A stretch of DNA of 8,367 nt from Pseudomonadota bacterium (GTDB lineage: Bacteria > Pseudomonadota > Gammaproteobacteria > Burkholderiales > Burkholderiaceae_D): assembly GCA_023391395.1 (NCBI GenBank), contig JAEWBA010000044.1, positions 1 through 8,367 of the forward strand. The letters run 5' to 3'. The notes below the pieces were generated by a model. That model made no database searches. It saw nothing but the letters and a program-made list of their open reading frames with translations, and was not told where the DNA came from. The translations under genes and the position numbers were made by a program. The first letter of the stretch is position 1, and each line of letters starts with the position of its first letter. Shown piece after piece: positions 1-5,896 of this stretch.

Positions 1-300
1 GCATGCGGTGGCCTAGCCCGTCCCAACATCCTCATGTTCGGCGATTGGGACTGGGATGAATCGCATTCGCGTCACCAGCAATCGCGCCTGGATGCGTGGC
101 TGGCGCGACTGCAAAGACCGGTCGTCATCGAAGTGGGCGCAGGCACGGCCATTCCCACTGTGCGGCTGTTCGGCGCGGAGCTGGGCTGTCCGCTGATCCG
201 CATCAATCCCGCTGAATCCTCGGTGGGCCGACGCAACGACATCGGCATTCCGCTCGGCGCCCTGGCCGGCATCCGTCATATCGCCGAAGCATTGCGATAA
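1..300 (+). CDS. Sir2-family NAD-dependent protein deacylase, C-terminal part (5' truncated by window edge)
   Basis: The reading frame is open from base 1 to a TAA at 298-300 and gives 99 residues of a protein whose start lies left of the window. It opens with A-C-G-G-L-A-R-P-N-I-L-M-F-G-D. This matches the sirtuin segment in which the last zinc-binding cysteine (here codon 2) is followed by GG, RPxxxxFG and an acidic residue. Further on, V-G-A-G-T-A-I-P corresponds to the Rossmann-fold strand and loop that contact NAD, and I-R-I-N-P-A-E-S to the strand near the adenine ribose. Sirtuins remove acyl groups from lysines in the cytoplasm, consuming NAD and releasing nicotinamide and O-acyl-ADP-ribose. 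The catalytic His and the first three zinc cysteines are outside the window, so activity cannot be judged. The internal ATG at 34 is not the start, because conserved sequence continues upstream of it. The gene converges on the DksA-like gene with a 16-base gap. Confidence 0.82.
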   Translation, partial: ACGGLARPNILMFGDWDWDESHSRHQQSRLDAWLARLQRPVVIEVGAGTAIPTVRLFGAELGCPLIRINPAESSVGRRNDIGIPLGALAGIRHIAEALR

Positions 301-316
301 TCGGCCGAGGGTACCG

Positions 317-709
317 CTACATGGTGGCGCCCCGCAGCGCATCGACGTGCGTCTTCTCATACATGTCCTGGCATGGCGCGCAGCGTTCCGCAGTCGGCTG
401 CACCTCCAGGCGTCCGTAGGGAATCGGCGTATCGCAATCGATGCATTCGCCGTAAACACCATGCTCCATCCGCTGGCGCGCCGCTTCGATGGCACGCAGT
501 TCGGCGATATCGCGATTGACCGCCGCATTCCCGAGATCGACAGTGAGATTGGCAAACGAGGAATCGCCAGGATCCGGCGCTTCAGTCGCAACCTCGACAT
601 AGTCATCCTTCTGTGCTGCCTCGCGTTGCAGGTCGGCCCGCAATTCCTGTTCGCGTGTGTCCAGCAATTGTTTCAGATGCGCGAGCTGCTGTTCGCTAAA
701 GTGTGCCAT
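317..709 (-). CDS. short DksA/TraR-family zinc-finger protein
   Basis: A 130-residue protein with a complete four-cysteine zinc finger: C89-x2-C92-x17-C110-x2-C113 (GECIDC and ERCAPC). A charged helical N-terminal half (about residues 5-85) should form the coiled coil. DksA-family proteins enter the RNA polymerase secondary channel and, often with ppGpp, alter initiation at selected promoters. The coiled-coil tip of E. coli DksA carries D-x-x-D-x-A. Here the aligned segment is D46-P-G-D49-S-S51, so both acidic residues are kept and the Ala is Ser. At 130 residues it is shorter than E. coli DksA (151), so it is more likely a secondary DksA-like paralogue than the housekeeping copy. The start is supported by an AAGGAAG ribosome binding site at 714-720. 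It lies 94 bases downstream of the SDR gene on the same strand and may be co-transcribed, although no shared promoter or terminator could be identified. The family call is firm; the regulatory role is inferred. Confidence 0.88.
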   Translation of the reverse strand: MAHFSEQQLAHLKQLLDTREQELRADLQREAAQKDDYVEVATEAPDPGDSSFANLTVDLGNAAVNRDIAELRAIEAARQRMEHGVYGECIDCDTPIPYGRLEVQPTAERCAPCQDMYEKTHVDALRGATM

Positions 710-803
710 GACACTTCCTTCCTAATTTCGTGAGTGGATATTCTCGATGTGGGGTCGGCGCCGGGCGACGCAAGCAGGAGTGATGCGGTGCTTTCGCGGC
801 GCC

Positions 804-1829
804 TCAGCGTGCCGGCTGCGGAGGGCTCGGCCGGTTGCGCCACCATGCCGCCAGTGCGAGGCCGACCCCGAACCAGACGGCCATTGCAGCTTTAGGGTGC
901 ATGACGGCCTTCGTGTACAGGCTCGACTCGAACACATGGCCTTCATTACCCATGCGCTCGCGCAGGTCCGGGCCGGGCGCATGCAAGCTGTTGTGACGGC
1001 GGTCGCGTGCCCGAATGGCAGTCTTCTGCTGCTTGAACAGGAAGCGTTTCATGTAGCTGTCCATCAGGCGCGGCGCGTAATGAGCTCCTGAGGACACCAG
1101 CTTGGCGGCACCGCCGACGAAGATGTCGCGCCTTACATTCTCCGCCGCATGCAGGATGGCATCGGCAGCAATTTCCGGAGCATAGATCGGCGGCGGCAAG
1201 CGCGGTTCCACTTCCAGATAATTTTTGGCATGGTCGACGAACATGGTGTCCAGTGCTGCCGGCTTGATCAAAGTGACGGATACCGGCGCTTCCTCGGCCT
1301 CCAGTTCCAGGCGCAGGGAATCGGTGAATCCCTTCACCGCATGCTTGGACGCCGAATACATTCCTTGCAGCGGAACCGCGCGGTCGGAGACTTCGCTGCC
1401 CAGATTGATCAAGGCGCCGCCATGCCGTTTCAGATGCTCGACTGCCACCAGTGACCCGTACACCACGCCCCAGAAATTGGTCTGGAACAAGCGCTGCTGA
1501 TCTTCCAGCGGAATATCCTCGTGGCGCCCGAAGATGGATATGCCGGCATTGTTGACCCAGGTATCGAATCCGCCGAAGCGCTCGATGGCGGTGCGAGCGA
1601 TGCGCCGCACGTCTTCCTCGACACCCACGTCGGCCACCACGTAGGCCACTTCGCATCCCTGTTTGGCCAGCTCGAAATTGATCTGCCTGAGTGCATCCTC
1701 GTTGCGCGCGGCCAGCACCAGTCGGGCACCGCGGCGTGCGGCGCGCCGAGCCGTGGTCAAGCCGATGCCGCTGGTGGCACCGGTGATGACGACGACTTGT
1801 TCCGATAGTTTCTTCAGGCGAATTTTCAT
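804..1829 (-). CDS. SDR-family oxidoreductase with C-terminal membrane anchor
   Basis: A 341-residue short-chain dehydrogenase/reductase. The Rossmann glycine motif T16-G-A-T-S-G-I-G23 follows the first strand, and N93-N-A-G96 stabilises the sheet. The catalytic tetrad is visible as N118, S145, Y158 and K162 (Y-S-A-S-K). An Arg (R42) just after the second strand suggests preference for NADP(H). The fold core ends near residue 260. The rest is an arginine-rich linker (about 261-310) and one hydrophobic segment (about 314-330) followed by a short positive tail (R-N-R), so the enzyme is probably held at the inner face of the cytoplasmic membrane. The substrate cannot be read from the sequence. 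I chose the ATG at 1829 because AGGAG lies 7 bases upstream. An in-frame start at 1868 would add 13 residues but would place the AGGAG inside the coding region. The gene is divergent from the SRAP gene and precedes the DksA-like gene on its strand. Confidence 0.88.
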   Translation of the reverse strand: MKIRLKKLSEQVVVITGATSGIGLTTARRAARRGARLVLAARNEDALRQINFELAKQGCEVAYVVADVGVEEDVRRIARTAIERFGGFDTWVNNAGISIFGRHEDIPLEDQQRLFQTNFWGVVYGSLVAVEHLKRHGGALINLGSEVSDRAVPLQGMYSASKHAVKGFTDSLRLELEAEEAPVSVTLIKPAALDTMFVDHAKNYLEVEPRLPPPIYAPEIAADAILHAAENVRRDIFVGGAAKLVSSGAHYAPRLMDSYMKRFLFKQQKTAIRARDRRHNSLHAPGPDLRERMGNEGHVFESSLYTKAVMHPKAAMAVWFGVGLALAAWWRNRPSPPQPAR

Positions 1830-1836
1830 TGAGTCG

Positions 1837-1858
1837 CTCCTCTGCCATTGTCTGGCAG
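1837..1858 (-). promoter_or_regulatory. SDR leader: perfect 6-bp inverted repeat abutting the ribosome binding site
   Basis: On the minus strand CTGCCA (1858-1853), five loop bases (GACAA) and TGGCAG (1847-1842) form a perfect dyad. The 3' arm is followed without a gap by the ribosome binding site AGGAG (1841-1837), which sits 7 bases from the ATG at 1829. In RNA this could be a small stem-loop next to the ribosome binding site; in DNA it could be an operator half-site pair. The same bases contain GACAAT, a weak -10-like hexamer, with no convincing -35 partner. The repeat is seen directly; any regulatory role is inference. Confidence 0.4.
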
Positions 1859-2020
1859 CGAAAACCATGCCCGCTGCGACATGCCGGGGTGATGACCGGT
1901 CGATGACGGCACGAAAAGGCCGAGCCTGAAATTTTTACCGCTGCAATACCCCATTTTTGCAACACTGCACGCGGCGCGGCCCGGCTGAGCGCTTTGGCCG
2001 CTCTTGCTCGGCTTACGTCC

Positions 2021-2026
2021 TACAAT
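2021..2026 (+). promoter_or_regulatory. candidate -10 element of the SRAP gene (leaderless start)
   Basis: TACAAT matches the sigma-70 -10 consensus at five of six positions and ends 7 bases before the SRAP ATG at 2034. A transcript started at the usual distance would therefore begin at or next to the start codon. No Shine-Dalgarno sequence precedes the ATG, which fits a leaderless message. No good -35 hexamer is found at 16-18 base spacing, so the promoter call is weak. I also saw no LexA box (CTGT-N8-ACAG type) in the divergent region 1830-2033. Confidence 0.38.
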
Positions 2027-2033
2027 GCCTGGC

Positions 2034-2723
2034 ATGTGTGGACGCTTTGTTCTCAAGCACGCGCCAGGCGACCTGCAGAAGTGGTACGGCGCCCTGTTCG
2101 TTCCCGATTTCCGGCCGCGCTTCAATATCGCGCCGACCATGCCCATCCTCGTCGTCCGGGACACCCGGGACGGGCGCAGCGCGAGCCTGATGCGCTGGGG
2201 CCTGATTCCCTCGTGGGCCAAGGATCCTGCAACTCTGCCGCTATTGTTCAATGCCCGCGCCGAGACCGTCCCGGAAAAGCCGATGTTCCGGCAGGCATTC
2301 AAAAAACGGCGCTGCCTGATTCCCGCATCCGGCTTTTACGAATGGAAAGCGGTGCCCGGCCAAAAATCCAAGCAGCCCTTCTACATTTCCCTCAAGGACG
2401 ATTTGCCCATGTCCTTTGCCGGCCTGTGGGAAAGGGCTATCGACGACGCAGACGGGACGCTGGAAACCTGCATCATCCTCACGACCATGGCCAACCGCGT
2501 GCTCGAACCCATCCACCGCCGCATGCCGGTATTGCTGGCGCGCGAAGATTGGGATGCCTGGCTCGATCCGACGAGCAGCAACGGTTCCGAAGCCTTGAGT
2601 GCGCTGCTGAAACCCTTCGATGCCGATACAATGCGGGCATGGGGCGTTTCGCATGCCGTCAATCGCGTCGCCAACGAGGGCGCGGCACTGATCCAGCCGA
2701 TCGCCGAGGGTGCAGGCACCTGA
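2034..2723 (+). CDS. yedK: SOS response-associated peptidase family (SRAP, YedK/HMCES-type) abasic-site protein
   Basis: A 229-residue SRAP-domain protein beginning M-C-G-R-F. Family members lose Met1, and Cys2 then forms a thiazolidine crosslink with the aldehyde of an abasic site in single-stranded DNA, shielding the lesion during replication. The other active-site residues of E. coli YedK (N75, E105, H160) have clear counterparts: N73 in N-A-R-A-E-T, E103 in G-F-Y-E-W and H161 in H-R-R-M-P-V. F-N-I-A-P-T (30-35) and M-R-W-G-L-I-P-S-W (53-61) are further family signatures, and the length is typical. The chemistry requires Cys to be residue 2, which fixes the start at 2034. The in-frame TTG at 2004 would bury it. 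There is no ribosome binding site, but a TACAAT lies just upstream. It heads a co-oriented run with two uncharacterised genes, 34 bases before the next one. All key residues are present, so the protein should be active. Confidence 0.93.
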   Translation: MCGRFVLKHAPGDLQKWYGALFVPDFRPRFNIAPTMPILVVRDTRDGRSASLMRWGLIPSWAKDPATLPLLFNARAETVPEKPMFRQAFKKRRCLIPASGFYEWKAVPGQKSKQPFYISLKDDLPMSFAGLWERAIDDADGTLETCIILTTMANRVLEPIHRRMPVLLAREDWDAWLDPTSSNGSEALSALLKPFDADTMRAWGVSHAVNRVANEGAALIQPIAEGAGT

Positions 2724-2757
2724 AGCGGCAAGCACAAGCCCGAAGCCGAATACGACC

Positions 2758-3375
2758 ATGCCCAGTATCCAGATCCAGCTCAGCGACGACGAATACCACC
2801 AGCTCTACGAGGAATACCGCAAGATGGCGATTGCCTGGCCGCGCCCCGGCTTGGCCGCCTTGCCGCCGAGCTTCGAAGAATGGGCCGCCGCGCGCATGCT
2901 GAGCGGCAGCGCTGCCGCCCTCGAGGAAGAAGCGCTTGCGGACATGCGCGTTTTCGATGCGCTGGAAAAACTGGTGACCGCCCTGCAGCCGCACGGCCTG
3001 GCCTTGACCCGCGCGGAGCGCCGCAGCGCGCCACCTGCGGAACTGGCCGATGGCCTGGCGCGTGATTTGCGGTTGGCGCCGCAGCAGTCGCGCCGCCTCG
3101 CCGACCTGCTCGGCTACTACCTCAAGGATGCCAAGGAAGTCGCCGACCACGCCCATGTCGGCATCACCAGCCGCGCCTACGGTGCCCTCAACGAAGCTTG
3201 CCGTGAGCTGATCGAACGCACCGACAAGGCGCTTCCCCGCCTCGGGGAAGAGCGCGCCATCGGTCGTGTCGAAGGCGCAGTGGCAATCCTGGTCAGTGTC
3301 AATGCCATGGAACGCGACGCGGCCAAGGACAGGACGGAAGCCTTCAAGCTGCGGGCTCGCGCTTTCGAAAAATAA
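2758..3375 (+). CDS. uncharacterised 205-residue protein, mostly helical
   Basis: I do not recognise a family. The protein has no signal peptide and no membrane segment, and is rich in Ala, Glu, Arg and Leu. It reads as a soluble, almost wholly helical protein: a charged N-terminal segment (S-D-D-E-Y-H-Q-L-Y-E-E-Y, residues 9-20), a Pro-rich break (28-38, with W27 and W42 flanking it), then helices around 50-78, 83-118, 122-160 and 163-203. No cysteine cluster, nucleotide-binding loop or obvious catalytic motif is visible. The ATG at 2758 is chosen because the 16 extra residues available from a GTG at 2710 are low-complexity and overlap the SRAP gene end. The ribosome binding site is poor. 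Its codon use and GC level look like the neighbours, so recent transfer is not suggested. It lies 34 bases after SRAP and 41 before the winged-helix gene, consistent with one transcript. That would link it to DNA-damage tolerance only by position. Confidence 0.72.
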   Translation: MPSIQIQLSDDEYHQLYEEYRKMAIAWPRPGLAALPPSFEEWAAARMLSGSAAALEEEALADMRVFDALEKLVTALQPHGLALTRAERRSAPPAELADGLARDLRLAPQQSRRLADLLGYYLKDAKEVADHAHVGITSRAYGALNEACRELIERTDKALPRLGEERAIGRVEGAVAILVSVNAMERDAAKDRTEAFKLRARAFEK

Positions 3376-3416
3376 TTCCCGGCCTTGCCGGCCTGCCTCT
3401 CTTGCGGGAGATAGCA

Positions 3417-3695
3417 ATGAGTATTGCACGCAACCAGTTCGGCGTACCGCAATATCCAGTCGGCGACGCGCGCCGCCTGTTCGTTCTGCTCTCCGCAATC
3501 GATCTGCTCGAGCGCCCCACCTGCTCCGCCATCGCCGACCTCACCGGGCATGACAAGGACGCGATCGACGATGAAGTCCAGATGCTGCGCGATCAGTTCG
3601 GCGTGGTCCTGCACAAGGTCGGCGAGGTCTACCTGATCGATTCCTGGGGCGAGGTGTTGAAGAAGCGCGGCGTCCAGCGCTACCTGAAGGCTTGA
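3417..3695 (+). CDS. small probable winged-helix protein (92 residues), function unknown
   Basis: A 92-residue protein with the pattern of a winged helix-turn-helix domain. It has a first helix (R20-L-F-V-L-L-S-A-I-D-L-L-E), a short second helix (C36-S-A-I-A-D-L-T-G), a candidate recognition helix (D46-K-D-A-I-D-D-E-V-Q-M-L-R-D-Q), then a strand-turn-strand wing (V63-V-L-H-K-V-G-E-V-Y-L-I-D-S-W). There is no room for a ligand or sensor domain, so it is a stand-alone DNA-binding or protein-binding module. The predicted recognition helix is acidic, which is unusual for a DNA-contacting helix. The ATG at 3417 has GGGAG (3406-3410) six bases upstream. An alternative start at 3402 would place that site inside the gene. 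It is last in the SRAP run and converges on the debranching-enzyme gene with a 15-base gap. The fold assignment is by eye from hydrophobic spacing and is moderate; a regulatory role is inferred. Confidence 0.72.
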   Translation: MSIARNQFGVPQYPVGDARRLFVLLSAIDLLERPTCSAIADLTGHDKDAIDDEVQMLRDQFGVVLHKVGEVYLIDSWGEVLKKRGVQRYLKA

Positions 3696-3710
3696 GAACC
3701 GCCTTGCCTG

Positions 3711-5876
3711 CTATGCCACCACTACCACTTCCGCATTGCCTTCCTTGCGCAGGATAACGATGCCGACGTTGCTCGGATAGCGCTGTAACTGCAGATCGAA
3801 ACTGGCACCGCCTATCGACAGCTCGCGAATTTCGACCGTCTCGAGAAAATGCGGAAGCTGCGGATGGCGGAAGCGGATTTCCGGCTTGTCGGGATCGAAG
3901 GAGAGACCGAGGCAGGCCTTCAATAGATAGAACACGCTGGCCGCGGCCCAGGCTTGCGGCGAACAGGCCACCGGATACAGCGTAGGGCCCTCGTCCGGCC
4001 GCCGCTCGAAGCCGCAGAATAGCTCCGGCAGACGATGCTGGTCCATGTACAGACTGGCATCGCGCAGAGCGCTGAAGATTTCCATGGCCTTGCTGGTGAA
4101 GCCGTAGCGCGCCATGCCGTCGGCGATGATCGCGTTGTCGTGCGGCCAGACCGAGCCGTTGTGGTATGCCATCGGGTTGTAACGCACTTCGTTGCGGGAA
4201 ATGGTACGTATCCCCCAGCCGCAGAAGAAGTCTTCTGCCAATAGCCGGTCGGTCACGCGTGCCGCGCGCTCCGGCGTGGCGATGCCGCTCCACAGCACCT
4301 GGCCTGCATTGGAAGAAGCGACCTTGCACTGCTGCTTGGCGCCGTCGAGCGCCAGCGCATAGGTACCGATCTCTTCGCACCAGAAGGCTTCGTCGAAATG
4401 TTTTTTCAAGTGTTCGGCAGCCGCGGAAAGCTCGCGTGCCAGCGCCGATTCTCCAAGCAAGGCGGCAAGGCGTGACGCCCGCTGCTTGGCCTCGTACACG
4501 TAGCCCTGCACCTCGCACAAAGCGATCGGCGCGTCGGCGAGCCGGCCATCGCTGTGGAAGATGGAATCGTGCGAATCCTTCCATCCCTGCTGCGCCAGGC
4601 CGGTTTCACTGTAGCGCGCGTACTCCACGAAGCCGTCGCCGTCCCGGTCGCCGTAACGGTCTATCCAGTGCAAGGCCTGACGGATGTTTTCCCAGATGCC
4701 TCTGATGAATTCCAGATCGCCGGTACGCTCGTAATAAGCGCCGGCCAGTCCCACGAACAGGGGCGTCGCATCCACTGTCCCGTAATAACGGCGGAAGGGA
4801 ATTTCGTTGAGTTCGGCCAGTTCCCCCTGACGCGCCTCGTGCAGGATCTTTCCGGGTTCGGCATCGCGCGCAGGGTCGAATTCGTTCGCCTGGGTCGCGG
4901 CCAGGAATGCAAGCACACCCTTGGCCATGGTGGGATCGATCCACAGGCACTCGCGCGCAGTCAGGATGCCGTCGCGGCCGAAGGTGGTCGAATACCAGGG
5001 CAAGCCGGCATACGGATAGTCGCCCTGCGGCAGGCAGGTGGACAGCATCACCAGGTCGGCGGTGGAGCGGTCGATCCAGTTGTTGAAGATCGGATTGGAG
5101 CTGACGATTTTGCAGCGCCTGTCCAGGCGTTGCTCGGTTTCGGTTCCGACTCGGGTGAAAGCGGTGAAGTAATCGGTAGGCGCCTTCTGGGAACTCCCTC
5201 GTTCGCAGCCGATGGTGACGTAGAAGTGCGTTTCCTGCTTCGGCCGGAGCGAAATCGGAAAATCGGCGCGTTCGGCGTTCAATGTGGCGGGCGGGGGATC
5301 GAAGCTGATGCGCGTCTGGCGCAGGATCTGGTCGAGTCCTCGATACGCAAGTAACAGTTCCTTGCTTTCGACATGCGGCGCTAGCTGTTCGCCGCGCTTC
5401 GCGCGCTCGAAGCCGCGCACTTCGAAGATATCCTTGAAGTCTGCGCCAAATTCCATGGAGAGCGTGGTCTCGACCGGCTCGAGGCCGAAGTTCACCACCC
5501 GGATGTGTTCGTAACAGGCATTGTTCCAGAGCAGCTTGGCGCGGAAAATATGGAGGATGCCTTTCGGAATGGGAGGCTCTCCTTTTCCGCCAAGATCCGG
5601 GTTCATCAACTCGATGATGAACAGGCCGTTATCATCCTTCACCGTGGAGTTGAGGAACATCGGCCGACTTCCGCCGATCCGCAATTCTTCCTGCGACAGG
5701 AAACAAGTATCGCCGTGATAAATCCCCTCTTCGCCCAGTCCGATAGGCTGAATGTCGCCGAAGCGATCGAACAAGCCGAAGATGTCGTTGTGCTTGAGAA
5801 CGCGCCGGCGTTCGTCGGCCGGCGAAGCAGTCGCCAGGATGTACCACTGCTCCTCGACTTGCACTTTTTCGACCAT
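3711..5876 (-). CDS. amylo-alpha-1,6-glucosidase / glycogen debranching-type glycoside hydrolase
   Basis: A 721-residue two-domain enzyme. Residues about 28-260 form the beta-rich N-terminal domain of this family (D-I-F-G-L-F-D-R-F-G-D, then G-I-Y-H-G-D-T-C-F-L). About 265-665 form the (alpha/alpha)6-barrel glucosidase domain, with F299-G-R-D-G, G-T-V-D-A-T-P-L (366-373), G431-W-K-D-S and N573-G-S-V-W-P-H-D-N. D434 in GWKDS and E618 in R-L-P-E-L-F are the likely catalytic acid pair, by analogy with related barrels. Members hydrolyse alpha-1,6 branch points of glycogen-like glucans. No signal peptide is seen, so it is probably cytoplasmic. The start at 5876 has AGGGGA six bases upstream (5883-5888). 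The frame stays open another 91 codons upstream, but that stretch overlaps the GT4 coding region. The gene follows GT4 after 20 bases, which hold its ribosome binding site, so the two are surely co-transcribed. The exact natural substrate is not readable from sequence. Confidence 0.92.
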   Translation of the reverse strand: MVEKVQVEEQWYILATASPADERRRVLKHNDIFGLFDRFGDIQPIGLGEEGIYHGDTCFLSQEELRIGGSRPMFLNSTVKDDNGLFIIELMNPDLGGKGEPPIPKGILHIFRAKLLWNNACYEHIRVVNFGLEPVETTLSMEFGADFKDIFEVRGFERAKRGEQLAPHVESKELLLAYRGLDQILRQTRISFDPPPATLNAERADFPISLRPKQETHFYVTIGCERGSSQKAPTDYFTAFTRVGTETEQRLDRRCKIVSSNPIFNNWIDRSTADLVMLSTCLPQGDYPYAGLPWYSTTFGRDGILTARECLWIDPTMAKGVLAFLAATQANEFDPARDAEPGKILHEARQGELAELNEIPFRRYYGTVDATPLFVGLAGAYYERTGDLEFIRGIWENIRQALHWIDRYGDRDGDGFVEYARYSETGLAQQGWKDSHDSIFHSDGRLADAPIALCEVQGYVYEAKQRASRLAALLGESALARELSAAAEHLKKHFDEAFWCEEIGTYALALDGAKQQCKVASSNAGQVLWSGIATPERAARVTDRLLAEDFFCGWGIRTISRNEVRYNPMAYHNGSVWPHDNAIIADGMARYGFTSKAMEIFSALRDASLYMDQHRLPELFCGFERRPDEGPTLYPVACSPQAWAAASVFYLLKACLGLSFDPDKPEIRFRHPQLPHFLETVEIRELSIGGASFDLQLQRYPSNVGIVILRKEGNAEVVVVA

Positions 5877-5896
5877 GGATCGTCCCCTGCCTCGAT

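Noticed and set aside
946..1965. Long open frame on the minus strand overlapping the SDR gene
   Set aside because: It is an out-of-frame shadow in GC-rich DNA, with Arg/Gly/Cys-rich composition and no family motif, while the overlapping frame has all SDR motifs.
2004..2033. TTG at 2004 as an earlier SRAP start
   Set aside because: It would place the catalytic Cys at residue 12, which is incompatible with SRAP chemistry.
2241..2759. Minus-strand open frame antisense to the SRAP gene
   Set aside because: The opposite strand encodes an intact SRAP protein with every active-site residue, and the antisense product has no recognisable motif or start signal.
3379..3391. CCGGC-CTT-GCCGG hairpin between the hypothetical and winged-helix genes
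   Set aside because: It has a short loop and no following T-run; this is common in GC-rich intergenic DNA and there is no sign that it ends transcription.
2659..3498. Minus-strand 279-codon open frame antisense to the 205-residue hypothetical gene
   Set aside because: It overlaps the ends of two good plus-strand genes and is rich in Arg/Gly/Gln as expected for an antisense shadow. The plus-strand reading has spacing that fits the operon. Because the plus-strand gene is itself of unknown family, this rejection is less certain than the others.
3687..3705. AAGGC/GCCTT hairpin between the convergent winged-helix and debranching genes
   Set aside because: A 5-bp stem with a 9-base loop and no T-tract on either side is too weak to call a terminator.
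4554..5354. Plus-strand 266-codon open frame antisense to the debranching enzyme
   Set aside because: The minus strand carries the conserved glucosidase motifs across the same bases; the plus product has no motif and no ribosome binding site.
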